DNA of 64,000 nucleotides from Aphrophora alni (GCA_963513935.1 OY740772.1:15036098-15100097), one strand, 5' to 3'; counted from the first letter of the stretch, positions 26,197-38,040 are shown. Numbers and translations: made by a program. The notes: generated from the sequence alone by a model not told the origin.

Positions 26197-26239
<43 letters not shown>
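26197..26239. repeat. (TA)n microsatellite
   Basis: An uninterrupted AT dinucleotide run. The reading frames crossing it on both strands are artefacts. Confidence 0.97.
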
Positions 26240-26242
<3 letters not shown>

Positions 26243-26339
26243 ATAGCAAATGTTCAAATAAACTACACCAATGGTAAGGACAAATGGGTCTGTTTATGAA
26301 GAGGACTGCCACTTCTAAACAAATTTCTATTGACATAAA

Positions 26340-26545
26340 TAGAACAGATAGGACCTGACCTGACAGAACAGCTGAGACGTTGTTGGCGTTTATTAAGGGC
26401 AGTATTTTACCAGGAACAGAAAGAATGTGGAATCAGTAGAGATTTTTAGGTGAATTCATGTGATGCTGTAGGAACAAGGATAAAGATCTATTTGACACCA
26501 TCTGAAAGAACATCAATTTGTATTGAGCTCCAGAACAATAAAGTG
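26340..26545 (+). pseudogene. Merlin/ISXO2-like transposase relic
   Basis: Translation across two frames gives QKECGISRDF, then LGEFM, then KDLFDTI and a final APE. This aligns with the better preserved Merlin fragment at 49204-49404 (RKECGTSRDILDSYLCEF…TDLFDQI…PPE). A frame break follows SRDF, and several stops are present. No terminal inverted repeats were found around it. Confidence 0.55.
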
Positions 26546-27159
26546 TATATTCATATACTGTATTATGTATAAAGATGGTTAGGTTAGGAAACCTTCTGGG
26601 TGCCACTGTTTATATTTTTTCTTAACCAAACCATTTAACAATGGAGTAAATTTGAAATTTTTGTTGGCAAACACCTTGAAAATGTTGATCGCAAAAAATG
26701 TTTTGGTAGTCATGAGTTTTGCTCATTTGTATATGATATTTATTAGGAAACATTTAGAATGTACTTTCAATAAATTTGGTGATTACAAATATAACCAAAC
26801 ACTAAATAAGTATTATTTTTAGAATAAACAAAAACAATTGATCTATTTTCAAAATAAATTAAAGTACCCAGAGCCTTATCAATTTCACATTAGATAAGGG
26901 AATAAAACTATCCTTATAAATAAATATTATTATTAAATTTTATTTAATTTATTAAATATTTTATTATTTATATTAAAAATTTATATAAATTTATTGTACA
27001 ATTAATATTTGGATACTCATAGTACGATAAGAGACTACTTTTTTACAAGTAGCTTTAGGAATGCATTTACAATTAATTGGGTATTGATTTATTTTCATAA
27101 ACATATTTGTTTATTAGATAATAATTATTTTGGTATTATTAAAAAATCATTACGGATTT

Positions 27160-29215
27160 TTTTTAAAAATTTCGTAGGAGAGGTGGAAAATCTTCAAAAG
27201 ACAATGGGAGATATCCGATGTTCCCAATAGTGTGAGGTTCTTGCTCACTAAAAACAACTTTCCTTCCTGTTAGTATCCCTATCGCGTAGGACAAGGATTC
27301 AAGGAATGGTTTTCCATGTACCAAGCCTGTGGCTCTTTCCATGGGCGTGTTGAGAAGATATAGTGAAAAAAAGCAGAGCATTATGTAACCGCGCGAAGAG
27401 CGAGGCAAATCCCTAGCTGGGACAAAATCCAGTTAGGGAAAACCTTGCAACAGATAATGCAGGATCCCTGTTGGGAGTGTGGTGTAGGTGAAGGATGGGA
27501 TTACCTTACAAGAACCTTGTTAGTTATTTTAATATAGTATTGCCCTAAATGCATAATCTTCTTCTGCTGCCTACTCGAAACTGGAATAACCATGCAAAAG
27601 AGACATGCTGCATTCAACCATGTGCTGATAGCTGTGCCTGCAACAAAGTTGAAAGCAATATCTTCTCCTGGGCTACTGAAGGTCTTGTCTCATGCATCAA
27701 CGTTGCCCCTACCTCTTCTGAAACAGATTTGATGACATGTCAGTTAGGAAAAGGTCACAGTGGTAATGATGTGGTGGGTATTATAGGGCCAGCAGATGGT
27801 CTGTCATGGGTTAGGGACAGCAGTCGTTTGTGTTTATCAGATGTTGTTTTGTATCTACCAAGTGAGGAAATCAGTGTAGATGTGGGGTGTGAGTGTGCCC
27901 CCTTGTAAAGGTTTACGGCTAAATGTTGGATGTGTTGTTTGATAAAAGGTACATTCAAGTCTTTGTGTATTATTCTAAGTTTGGTGTATACTGGTGCTTT
28001 AGTCACTATTCTCAAAACTTTGTTTTGAAATAGTTGTAGTTTTCGGATGTGGATGTCCCCAGCGTGTCCCCAGACGGGAGCTGCATATGTAAGTATACTC
28101 ATCAATAGCGATTTATATATCATGGTGGCCATTCTCATTGAGAGAGAATTTGTTTTGTTGAGTAATGGATACAGCGGGAAGAGTTTTATGTTTGCCCTTT
28201 TAAGAGTGTAATTTATGTGGGCTGACCATGTCAGTTTCCTATCCAGGGTGACCCCTAGATACTTGACTTGATCCATCCAGTGTATGTTTTGGTTGAATAG
28301 AAGTAGTGGTGTGTTGTGTTTGATTGTGCGTCCTTTGGAAAGCAACAGTGCCTGGCACTTTGACACATCCACTTTCACTCTCCAGGTTGTGAGCCATGGC
28401 TCAAGGGTATTTAGTGCTTTTTGTAGCTTACTGTGTATTATATGTGGTTGCCATGACTGTGCTCATATCGCGGTGCCATCTGCATACATGGCCACAATGG
28501 TGTTTTCGGAGGTTGGAATGTCATTGATGTAGATGTTGAACAGCACAGGACCGATTAGGGAGCCTTTTGGGACGCCAGCCAGTATTGTTCTCTGTGTAGA
28601 TGTTGTTTGCTCTACATCAACCCTAATTTTATGGTCGAACAGGTATGATTTAATGAGACGGATTATCCCGTCTGGGAAATTGTAGTGTCTTAGTTTGTGG
28701 ATGAGACCATCTTGCCACATTTTATCGAAGGCCTTTTATATGTCCAAGAAGACAGAACCAGTTGAGCGGTTCATGTTGTAGCCTTCGGTTACATGTTCAA
28801 CCACCCTCAGCAGTTGTAGTGTCGTGGAATGTTTAGTTCTGAAGCCAATTTGCTCTGGCCTCAGGATGTTGTGTGTATGTATGTGCTCATTGATACGCTT
28901 AAGCAAGACTTTCTCGAAGACTTTTCTCATAGTGTTCAACAAACTTATAGGTCTGTATGAGTCTGGCATGTGTTTATCCTTCCCTGGCTTGGGGAAAAAT
29001 AATATCTTAGTCTACTTCCAAGCTGCAAGGAAATGTTGCATGCAGAAAATGGCACTGTATATGTTAGTGAGGTATCTAAGTGTCTTTTTTGATAAGTTTT
29101 TACCTAGGTTGTTCCATTTCCTTAGACAATTCTGTACCAGCTTTGAGCTGATGCCTGCAGAGCATTCTATGTGGCCACCAGAACATCCCTCTAAGAGGTC
29201 ACAGGGACTATGAGT
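27160..29215 (-). pseudogene. Jockey-like non-LTR retrotransposon, 5'-truncated, reverse transcriptase copy 1
   Basis: A single minus-strand frame runs from about 29160 to 27755. It shows the order typical of Jockey-clade reverse transcriptases: QHFLAAWK, FPKPGK, SYRPISLLN (about 28958), FRTKHSTTLQLL, KAFDKMWQDGL, GVPKGS (about 28570), a YADG box at about 28481-28470, then VSKCQALLL and VKYLGVTLDRKLTW. The C-terminal part ends with ILTYAAPVWG and LQLFQNKVLRI. Inactivation is modest: TAG at 29014-29012, TAA at 28735-28733, TGA at 28462-28460, and the catalytic YADD changed to YADG. A ~590-bp 3' untranslated region follows and ends in CTCCTACGAAATTTTT plus a short A-rich tail near 27160. The endonuclease and ORF1 are absent (5' truncation). 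The 3' region is shared with the copies at 33-35.6 kb. Confidence 0.92.
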
Positions 29216-29334
29216 ATGAATGTTTTGATTTGAACAATCTACATGTAGAAAATGAGGGTAATTGTTCTGCCTTATTGCGATTTAGTGAAAATTTCAAGTG
29301 GTGACGAAAACTTAAAGAAACATTTTGAATAAAC

Positions 29335-29466
29335 ACGTGCCACCTGGGTAGTGCTAAATGAGTAACAGCGTTGGCCTCTAGCCGTCCCACTAAGCTATAT
29401 TGGGACGCCAGAAGACTGATGGAGTAAAATCCGAGAAGTCGCCATAAGAAACAAACAAACAAACAT
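29335..29466 (+). mobile_element. SINE-like short element, copy 2
   Basis: Has an A-box-like AGTGCTAAATGAGTAACAGC and then a perfect 7-bp stem CGTCCCA…TGGGACG. It ends in a simple (CAAA) tail, AAACAAACAAACAAAC. The first ~60 bp align with 19247-19310. The long stem-loop after a possible anticodon region (GGCCTCTAGCC) suggests a tRNA-Ser/Leu-like origin. It sits between the LINE and hAT relics. Confidence 0.5.
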
Positions 29467-29489
29467 TTTGAATAATGTGCAAAGAATGC

Positions 29490-31172
29490 TACCTATATTA
29501 GTTGAAACATTCAAAAACAAATAATAGATGCCTCTCATCAAATAATTAGAGAAACAATTGTTAATGAAGTAAAAATTGCAAATTTTTTTAGCAGGTGAGA
29601 TTATATATTATATATATATATGTCTCAATCATGGAACAACTTACACTTTGTACTCAATACATAAAAGACTATGAACCTGGCTATGGTAATGTAGAGAACT
29701 TTTTGTAGTTCATACCAATAGAGAGTATTACAGGTGAAAATTTGCCTAAAACTATACTTAGAGGATTAGAGAAATGCGAATTAGATGTGAAGTATTTAAG
29801 GGGCCAAGGGTATGACGGAGCATCGTCTAACAGTGGACTATATAATGGTGCACAAGCAGTAAAAGATTGCCGGAAAGGTTCCTGATTCAAAGAAACATAA
29901 ATTAAAACAAATGTGTCCTAATCGATGGGTAGAAAAACATGACTCTGTCACGGTTATAGTAGAGCTCATGCCAGCTGTATCTGCAGCACTAGAAGAAATT
30001 CAGCAATGGGAAGACAATGAAACATCTTCTGGAGCCTTTGTTTTATTGCGTGCCATTCAGCAGTCGGAGCTCATTGCTGTCATCAGCTAAGCTCTTGAGC
30101 TACACTCTAAAATTGAGTAAATCCCTTCAGTCTGATGACTCTGATCTGTCTGCTGCAGTTCCTTATACAGAAAGCCTTGTCACGGCTACTTTAAATATCA
30201 GACAAAATTTAGAGGAAAAATTTATTAATGTTTTTAAGGATTGCAACGACATCCCCATTCTACTTGTAACAGACATATCTCTTCCAAGATTTACAAGTAG
30301 GCAGATCCAAAGAACTAATATTCCAGCAAATAACTGTGAGGACTACTATAGGAGAGCACTATTCGTTCCTTGGACGAACAGTTTTATAGCTAGCTTAAAA
30401 CTAGATTTACAAACAAGGATATTTTGGGAAACTTTAACTGCCTTTTATATTTACTAGAAAACAATTTACTCAACGAGACTTTGGTTCAGAAGAGATGATT
30501 GAGAAAAACATAGTTTATGAAGTTAGTGTGAATATTACAATGATGACTAGGATTTCATCAGTCTGAGCACTGTTCAAACTGAGTATGACCTGTGGAACGA
30601 ATCATTTTGTCAACTGCAAACTCAAAAAACTAACAAAAAGACAAATAAAACTGTGTACAACAATGCTATATACCATTGTGACGTTAGATTTTATCCTAAC
30701 ATATTCATCCTGTTGAAACTGTTTTGTATATTACCAGTACTACAAGTACGGCAGAGAGGAGTTTTTCTACCCTGAAACGAGTGAAGACATATCTGAGAAA
30801 CACTATCAAAGAAAACAGATTAAATGGCATTGCGAGTTTAAACATCCATAGAGAAATTGAAGTGGTCCCAGACCAGGTTAAGTGTAATTGTACAAAGGAC
30901 CTCGAAAATTAGATTTTGTTTTGTAAAAGAAATATTGTTATACAAAGCATTTGCAACAATATAAGTAATTTGTTAATGTCTAATGTAACTATGAAATTTA
31001 ACAAAAAATAAATAAATGTCTTAATCAAATCTTACCAAACAACATGAAAATCGATGTTTTAAGGTGTTGATTTTAAAACATTTTATGGACCCCCCTTATC
31101 TGGAGGGAGAGCTCCCAGACCCCTCAATTGTGTTCACTACTAGTACCTCCCCTGGTTAATTTCTGGGTGCAC
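29490..31172 (+). pseudogene. hAT transposon relic (ZMYM/DUF4371-type transposase)
   Basis: Across shifted frames the plus strand gives IIRETIVNEVK (about 29545), EQLTLCTQYI, ITGENLPKTIL, YLRGQGYDGASSNSG (about 29795), KQMCPNRWVEKHDSV, LPAVSAALEEI (a near match at about 29970), and a longer open piece ending at 30457. The final piece at 30724-30912 contains TSTAERSFSTLKRVKTYLRN, the hAT C-terminal dimerisation signature. These proteins cut and paste DNA via a DDE/RNaseH-like fold. Frameshifts occur near 30085 and 30725, and the segment around 30460-30720 is decayed. The sequence at 31085-31170 (CCCCCTTATCTGGAGGGAGA… TTTCTGGGTGCAC) resembles the end of such elements, but a clear left terminus was not found. 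Confidence 0.85.
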
Positions 31173-31259
31173 GAGATAATAACTTACTTAACAATGTCCT
31201 CTATTTATCCAACTCCTTACCATACAAAAGGTTGACCGCAAATCTGTTGATTTTCCGTA

Positions 31260-31730
31260 ATCCTTCCAAGTTGAGTCCTGAGGTTGTCATATTATGACCA
31301 ATTTACCCACATTTGGCCTACGGCATTGCTATTTAGGGTGACTGTCCAACTCTCCAATTCAGGAGACTCTTACCTCTACAAAAAGAGCAATTAGAATCAT
31401 ATGTGGATTGAAAAGGAATGAAACTTATAAAGATGTTTCAGGAAGTTGCGTATTCTTACACTCCCTTGTATTTTCATTCAGGAAACTATTTATTTTGTAA
31501 AAGTTAAATAAAATTTAATTCAAAATAAGGATGTTCACTCTATAACACTTGTCATTAAAATGACTTCTGGGTGAATAAATAACACTTGATGGTACGGTAA
31601 CTGAAATATTACCTACTTTAGAACATTAGACTTCTAAATCAACTTCCTGATCATATAAAAAATATGAATGATAATAATCGTTTTTAAAAAAGCTTGCGAC
31701 ACTTTTAAGGTTCTGCACATATTACTGTGT
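31260..31730 (+). pseudogene. Second LINE relic (reverse transcriptase C-terminal region)
   Basis: Plus-strand translation gives HLAYGIAI, CPTLQFRRLLPLQKRAIRII, and later RLLNQLPDHIKNMN. These match the 'L+YG..LWG … F.LQKRAIRII … LYN.LP..IK' region after the polymerase domain in insect non-LTR retrotransposons. This is a different family from the Jockey-like copies here. It is broken by stops and lacks the catalytic part. Confidence 0.6.
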
Positions 31731-33213
31731 GGGGGAATTTGAAAATTTTGTGAGTTTCAGTGTTAAACTAGGGTGTTGGACAGTCTGTATCTGATTTGGA
31801 TTTAGTTGATATTTGATTTTATCAGGCTTATTAATAATTAAAAGAATTTTATATTCTATTTATTTTGTTCATTTATTCACTGTTTAAACTAATTTTTTTC
31901 TTCTATTATTTGTTGGTATTATTACTGCTTTTAAAGTAAATATATATGATTATTAAGTGTTAGGGTTGATATTTATTTGTCTATGTATTACTTCTTGCAG
32001 GCCTCCAGCTTTAAGTGCCGATAGTCAATGTCCTAGCCAGTGTTCAACTTCTTTTCTTTCTCTCAAAATGTTTATTAGATCTTCTTCTCCAATACCAATG
32101 CCCTTTTGTAATATATAGGTTTTTCAAAGAGCACTTCAGTAGAATGTGTTCCAGCGTTTGTGTCTCTGTCTGGCAGGTCAATGAGTCACTTAAGTTAAAT
32201 TAGTGTAGGTATTACTCATAAACTAACATAAGCTCAAAATTTTTGATTTTCCCCAATTTGGTTGGATTTTAATAACATTTTGTAAAAATGGACCCTCTAT
32301 GAGCTCAAATAAAATATATTTGTCTCCATCTCTCAAAAAATACAGGTGTGGTAGTTGTTGTTTAACTTTAAGCAATGGAAAGGAGTCAGTACAACCTTTG
32401 TAGGCCTATAACCTCAGGACTTTGTGGTTAGAATTATTTTAGGTATTTTTCAAATAACTTATAAAACATAATTTTGTTTTATGTGAGAATTAAAAAATGA
32501 GGTTTGTATAACACTACACATTTCTTCAAATTTTAAGTTATCCCAACTTTTACCGGGACACTGATGGTTATTTTCCCCTTTTAATCAATAACCCCCAGAG
32601 ATCAATAATTTTGGGGAAATGGCAACCTATTTAAAGTCCTTATAAAGTTATGAAGGACTTAGTATTCATTTTAACAATACTGTATTTTTACAAAATGTTT
32701 AGAGCCGATTTTGAGTTTTGCTCTTTTATGGCCGATAGCCTAAGGTCTGTCACCTTAGAATGGTGGACACATTTTTATATTTTAAGATTATGTTGACCTA
32801 AAGGTTTGGTCAACAGGGGTATGTATGGATTTTTTAAGTTATCTATTATCCCACCCATCCCATCCACTAATTAGAGAAATGAGAGTGTTCATTTTTATTC
32901 AAATCTCTTCAACAGTTTTGGAGATGAACTACAGGCCTAATGAACTATAAACAATAAAAAGTGACACTATTTCATATTATTTCAGGAAGCAATATTTTTT
33001 ACTAGCATTGATACTGTTTCCAGTTTTATTAAGCTAAACTTACATCATTACCTACTGATATTTTAAATGTTAATTTCAATCAAAAATTATCCTTGAATCA
33101 TTAAAAATTTCAAATGCATTAATATTATTGTTTTATTTCCTGGAAGAATCCACATATATTTAATTTCGTATTATTCCTATATAAAGGCTTCAATGTTTGT
33201 TTCTCTTTATTTT
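31731..33213. other. Gene-free AT-rich stretch
   Basis: Possible untranslated remainder of the LINE relic. No other structure recognised. Confidence 0.4.
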
Positions 33214-33400
33214 CTTGGAGAGGTGGTAAATGTTGAAATACAAAGAGAGACATCTGATCGTCCAATAGTCTGATACTTTTATTCATTAAAAACCACTTTT
33301 CTTCCTGTTAGTACACCTACCACATAGGTCAAGGATTCAGTAATGGTTTTCCATGTATCAAGTTGGTAAGCTCTTTCAATATGATATTGTATAAAAAGAT
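33214..33400 (-). mobile_element. Jockey-like LINE 3'-end fragment, inverted
   Basis: Matches 27175-27370 in the same (minus) orientation: GGAGAGGTGG, TTCCTTCCTGTTAGTA-like, and CAAGGATTCA..AATGGTTTTCCATGTA. It abuts a plus-oriented fragment of the same 3' region, giving an inverted pair. Confidence 0.75.
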
Positions 33401-33427
33401 GGGAGTACCTTATAATACATAAGATCA

Positions 33428-33885
33428 AATTGCATTCAGCATGTCTCTTTTTCATGGTTATTCCAGTTTCGAGTAGGCAGCAGAAAAAGATTATGCATGT
33501 AGGACAATCCAGTATAAAATAACTAACAACGTATTTGTAAGGTAATCCCACCCTTCACCTACACAACACTCCAAACAGGGATCCTGCATGATCTATCGCG
33601 AGGTTTTTCCTACCTAGATTTTGTCCCAGCTAGGGATTTGCATCGCTCTTCGCGCGGTACCACCGTGTTCTGGTTTTTTCACTATATCTTCTCAACACAT
33701 CCATGGAAAAAGCTTACAAGCTTGGTACATAGAAAACCATTCCTGAATCCTTGTCCTACACGATAGGGGTATTAACAGGAAGGAAGGTGGTTTTAAGTGA
33801 GTAAGAATCTAACACTATTGGGAAGATCGGATGTTTCCCTTTATCTTTTGAAGATTTTCCACACTACTACGAAATTTTTTTAAAA
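33428..33885 (+). mobile_element. Jockey-like LINE 3' untranslated region fragment
   Basis: Runs from TTGCATTCAGCATGTCTCTT to CTACTACGAAATTTTTTTAAA, matching the reverse complement of 27165-27630. It ends at the same 3' terminus as the other copies, with a short A-rich tail, so it is a heavily 5'-truncated insertion. Confidence 0.8.
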
Positions 33886-33974
33886 AAATCACATTGAAAA
33901 TTAAAAAATTAATACTATAATAAAATTACCGATATAAATTGCCTCACAAAATAGCAAATTATTTATCGGAGAAA

Positions 33975-35616
33975 GCGCTCAGGTTCTTTACAAAACATAT
34001 GTAATTCAATTCTCCGCACTCAACATTTCCCTGCTGCTTGGAAAGAAGCTAAAATATTAGTTTTTCCCAAGCTGGGGAAGCACAAGCATAGGCCCGAATC
34101 CTACAGACCCATTAGTTTGCTGAATACAATGAGCAAGGTCTTTGAGAAGATCCTGCTCAAACGTATCAACAAACATATACACACACACATATTGAGGCTG
34201 AAGCAATTCGGTTTCAGAACCAAACACTCCACAACACTTCAATTGCTGAGAGTTGTTGAATACTCTACCAGGGATTTCCATGATAATCAACCGGGTAAGT
34301 CTTCCTGACATTCCAACACTTGATAACTCCAGTGTGGCTATAAATTATGACGACACCGCGATATCCGCACAGTCATGGCAACCATGTATGATCTACAGTA
34401 GATTACAAACTTCGCTAAACAATATAGAGCCATGGCTTAGAGCCTGGAGAGTAAAGGTAAATGTGTCCAAGTGCCAGGCGCTTTTGCTCTCTAAAAGAAA
34501 CTCACACACCATTAACACACCCTTACGCTTATTCAAGGAAGACATACACTAGCAGAGTCAGGTCAAATATCTTGGGGTAATCCCAGATAGGAAACTGACT
34601 TCGTCCGCCCACATATCTGACACAATTAAAAGAGTAAACATGACACTGTCACAACTATATCCATTCTCAATAAAACAAGTTCTCTTGAATTGAGAACAAC
34701 CACAACAATCTATTTATCTGTACATAGAAGCGTCATCACCTATGCAGCACCCGTCTGGGGACACACACATGCGCAGGCTACAGATATTCCAAAACAAGGT
34801 TTTGAAAATAATCACTAAAGCACCAAAGTGTACCAGAGTTAGGATCTTACATAAAGACTTAAATGTGCCGTTCATCAAAGAACACATTCAACAATTATCA
34901 GCTAATCTCTACAAGGGGGCCCACACACACCCAACATCAACACTAATCTCTTCACTAGGTAGATATGATACAACATTTGACAAAGACAGACGGCCGCTGT
35001 CCTTATTCACACAACCGACCTTTGTTCTCTCATTTGGTCCCATAAAGCCATTAGTCTACTACATACCCAAATTTCACCTCTTTGCTTTCTAGCTCTGTTT
35101 CAGACCAAAGGGGGCACCACAGAGGCATGAGTCAGCTGTCTCTACCAGGACGCAATTGCATGCAGTGTCGTTATTTCAGTATCAAGTAGGCAGCAGAAGA
35201 AGATGCAGCTTGTAGGTCCTCCAATAAATTCACTAACAAGGTATTTGTAAGGTAACTCCCATCCTTCATCTTGCACGCACAACATCTACCAAACCTGGGC
35301 TCCTGCATGATCTGTCGCGAGGTTTTACCTGACTGGACTCTGTCAAGTCAGGTCTTTACCTCACCCTTCGCTCAGATACATAACGTTCTGCTTTCTTCCA
35401 CATTTACAATCTCGATATGCCCATGGAAAGAGCTTATCAGCTTGGTATATGGAAAACCTTTCCTGTTTCCTTGTCCCATGTGATAGGGGTACTAACAGGA
35501 AGAAGGTGGTTTTTAGTGAGTAAGAATCTCACACTATTTGGAAGGACAGATTTCTCCCTTTGTTTTTTTTGAAGATTTTCCACCTATCCTGCGAAATTAA
35601 AAAAAAAAAAAAATTA
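33975..35616 (+). pseudogene. Jockey-like non-LTR retrotransposon, copy 2, internally deleted
   Basis: Begins within the reverse transcriptase (QHFPAAWKEAKILVFPKLGK, about 34020-34080), followed by SYRPISLLN and FRTKHSTTLQLLRVVE (34117-34260). About 330 bp, compared with copy 1, is missing near 34292. This removes the KAFD and GVPQGS motifs, and the frame shifts. Coding resumes with DIPTLDNS and a NYDD box in place of YADD, then WRVKVNVSKCQALLLSK. Further breaks occur around 34550-34740, then LQIFQNKVLKI to about 35092. The 3' untranslated region ends with GCGAAATT and a 15-A tail at about 35602-35616, a typical target-primed retrotransposition end. Confidence 0.9.
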
Positions 35617-36746
35617 TTGAGTATTTATGCTGCCTTAGAGAAAGAATTGTAGGTAATAATATTGCAGATTTATTTTCATTGCTAACATTAATTTTGTATT
35701 CCACGTACCGTAAAGTGGTCACCTGAACCAATTTTTACAAAACTATTTATTTGTTTATTCTGTGCTTTTAAAGTTTGGTAGATGCTGTTACCTGCATTCA
35801 AATTTAAATCTAATGTATTTTTTTGCACTATAAAGTGCTGCCTCATAGGAACCTAGTGGATAAATGTTAAACTAAGAGAATACAAGTTTTCAAACAATTA
35901 AAAAAATAATTGTTAGTTAAAAATTAAAAGTCTGTCCAATTATTTACGTCATAAAAACAAATGTGTATTAGTTTGTCAATCTTGGCGAAAGACAATGTTT
36001 TTTCGGTCACTGTGACTGTTATATTTTATAACTCTCTCCGCAATTCCTTATCTCGTGAGTCTATCATTCTTGTGTCAGGGCAACAAGCGTAAAAGTAGAA
36101 TATAACCTAGAAATGAATTTGTAAGTCGTTTTAAATTTAACTTTAAAAAAATATATAATATTTCAGGTAGTAAATTAAATTTTTACACTTCTTTATTTAA
36201 TGTTTAATGTACATCTAACATAGGACGTAGGACAATGTAAATCTATTTACTGTAATTTACAAAATGTAGCCTATTTTAAAATTATTACTTTTTATTTACC
36301 ATAAACTTATCTGAATAATATTAATAACAACAATCCGGTGTAATATTAAATTCTGGAACTAGTATGATATTCCATGTTTTATATTCATCAGGTTCAAAAT
36401 AATATGCCATTTACTAGGTGGTCTTCTATTTTAAAGTGTCATTAATGTCTTGGTTACCTTGACCAAAATGCTCCGATTTTTCACATGAGAAATATCGCCA
36501 TTTTATATAGCCTAAGTGGTTGGAATACTTCAAAATCGTTTCTAGCTGAAAGCAATCAGGGTTTATTATAATAATAAATATGGTATTTTCCAAATACTGT
36601 ACATCTAATAGTTTGTAGACGGTTAAATTTCTAATTCATAATTAATTAATTTAATGTGAATTTTAAATCTATTTATTACACATAATTAATTTAAAAGAGT
36701 AAATACTTTTAAGTCCATATAAATGTTAAGAGAGATATTCCTTCAA
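35617..36746. other. Gene-free AT-rich stretch upstream of tRNA-Lys
   Basis: No reading frame or repeat recognised. Insect tRNA genes carry internal promoters, so no upstream element is expected to be obvious. Confidence 0.5.
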
Positions 36747-36819
36747 GCCCGGCTAGCTCAGTCGGTAGAGCACGAGACTCTTAATCTCGGGGTCGTGGGT
36801 TCGAGCCCCACGTTGGGCG
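36747..36819 (+). tRNA. tRNA-Lys-CTT: tRNA-Lys (anticodon CTT)
   Basis: A complete 73-nt cloverleaf. The acceptor GCCCGGC pairs with GTTGGGC (two G-U pairs), with G as discriminator. The D arm is GCTC…GAGC. The anticodon arm CGAGA-CTCTTAA-TCTCG has a 7-nt loop with anticodon CTT, reading AAG lysine codons. The T arm is GTGGG-TTCGAGC-CCCAC. The A box (36754-36765, TAGCTCAGTCGG) and B box (36798-36808, GGTTCGAGCCC) match Pol III internal promoter consensus, and there is no intron. A nine-T terminator follows at once, so this looks like a functional nuclear gene. Confidence 0.98.
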
Positions 36820-36822
36820 ATA

Positions 36823-36831
36823 TTTTTTTTT
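36823..36831 (+). terminator. Pol III terminator of tRNA-Lys
   Basis: A run of nine T residues starts 4 nt after the tRNA 3' end. Confidence 0.9.
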
Positions 36832-37990
36832 CCTTTTAAAATTATAAAAGTTAATTAAGAAAAATATTCAATAGGTATAAAAATTTTAAATAGTTCAAAA
36901 ATGTTAAATTTTTTTTCTACCAATAAACTTATATCTATATCATTCACTTTAATTAGTTTGGGTTAAGTATGGTTAACAAACTGGACACATCCATTTTGGA
37001 TTTATCTTCTCTTTCATGGACTAATGTAGCCTATCCGAAAGTGTGATTTTAGACAAAAAATTTTAATGAGGTTCTAAACCGAATAAATAAAAACGAACAA
37101 AAATTAATTTGATTTTGCTAGTTGTCAAGAAAAATGTGAAAACGAATCATCGATGTCTAAAAAATTGGATGACTGTCCTTAAATTCAGATTATACCTTCA
37201 ATCAACTCTCAATTTCTTAAACTCAAGTCTAACCTCAAACAAGCTTTTAATGACGGAAGTCAAGATGGATTTTCCTTTTTTCCTTATTAATCCTGCACCG
37301 TAAATGTTTGAGTTATTAATTTTCATATTCCATTAAAACAAAATGTTTTAAGAAACCGTATAAAATGATTCTTTTCCTTGACTGGGCTGAAACAGTACTA
37401 CGATGATGCAAATCAACTTGTTCGAAATCTGATCACGAACTACATGCATCGATTTAGCAACATGCTCGACGCAAAACTAGTCCCAGACATACTAATAACA
37501 ATAATTGTAAAACCACAACATTATTATTTGATTATGTAGGAAAATGGAATTGATTCCTGGTATTTTAACAGAATACACTTCCGTAACTATTGCTTGTAGA
37601 TATGAAATGTAAGTTACATAAGATAACCTCTTGACTCTACATTGACGCTGTATACATGTACTTCAATATCTAGGCCTACTATTATTATTCATAATTAACT
37701 TTTATTTTATAGATTATAATATAATTAAATATATTTACTTTTATAATGATGCAATCTATATATTTAAAACATGCTTTTTCTTTTAAACAATTGTGAAAAT
37801 AATGGCATCAGAATCTCTCTAAAGCTGGAAATTTTCCGGTTAAATTCCACAAGGCGTGATCACAAGGTCTAACATCGATTTTAAAGAAAGAAACGATAGA
37901 TTGTATACTTCGGTAAAAAGTAACCACGCTGTTGACATTCACACCTTATAGTTAACACCAGTTATAGTTTGATTGGTGTAGCTCGTGTAT
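36832..37990. other. Gene-free AT-rich stretch
   Basis: No gene recognised; the short frame near 37109-37303 has no recognisable similarity. Confidence 0.5.
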
Positions 37991-38040
37991 CACTGAAGAG
38001 GACGACCTTGTCGTTGAAACGCGTCTGATACTTAGGCGTA
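37991..38040 (+). repeat. Hairpin-GAAAC (hammerhead-like) motif, copy 5
   Basis: Reads CACTGAAGAG, GACGAC-CTT-GTCGTT (6-bp stem with one wobble), GAAACGCG, then TACTTAGGCGTA. CTGAAGA fits the hammerhead CUGANGA box. ACGC after GAA can pair with GCGT before the final A, as stem III would. Stem II is offset by one unpaired G, and I could not find stem I. The same sequence occurs twice as an inverted pair at 61272-61421. Confidence 0.5.

Noticed and set aside
27549..27908. 119-codon plus-strand frame
   Set aside because: Antisense shadow of the Jockey-like LINE; its minus-strand reading has clear reverse transcriptase homology. The plus frames at 28284-28532 and 28824-29213 are shadows for the same reason.
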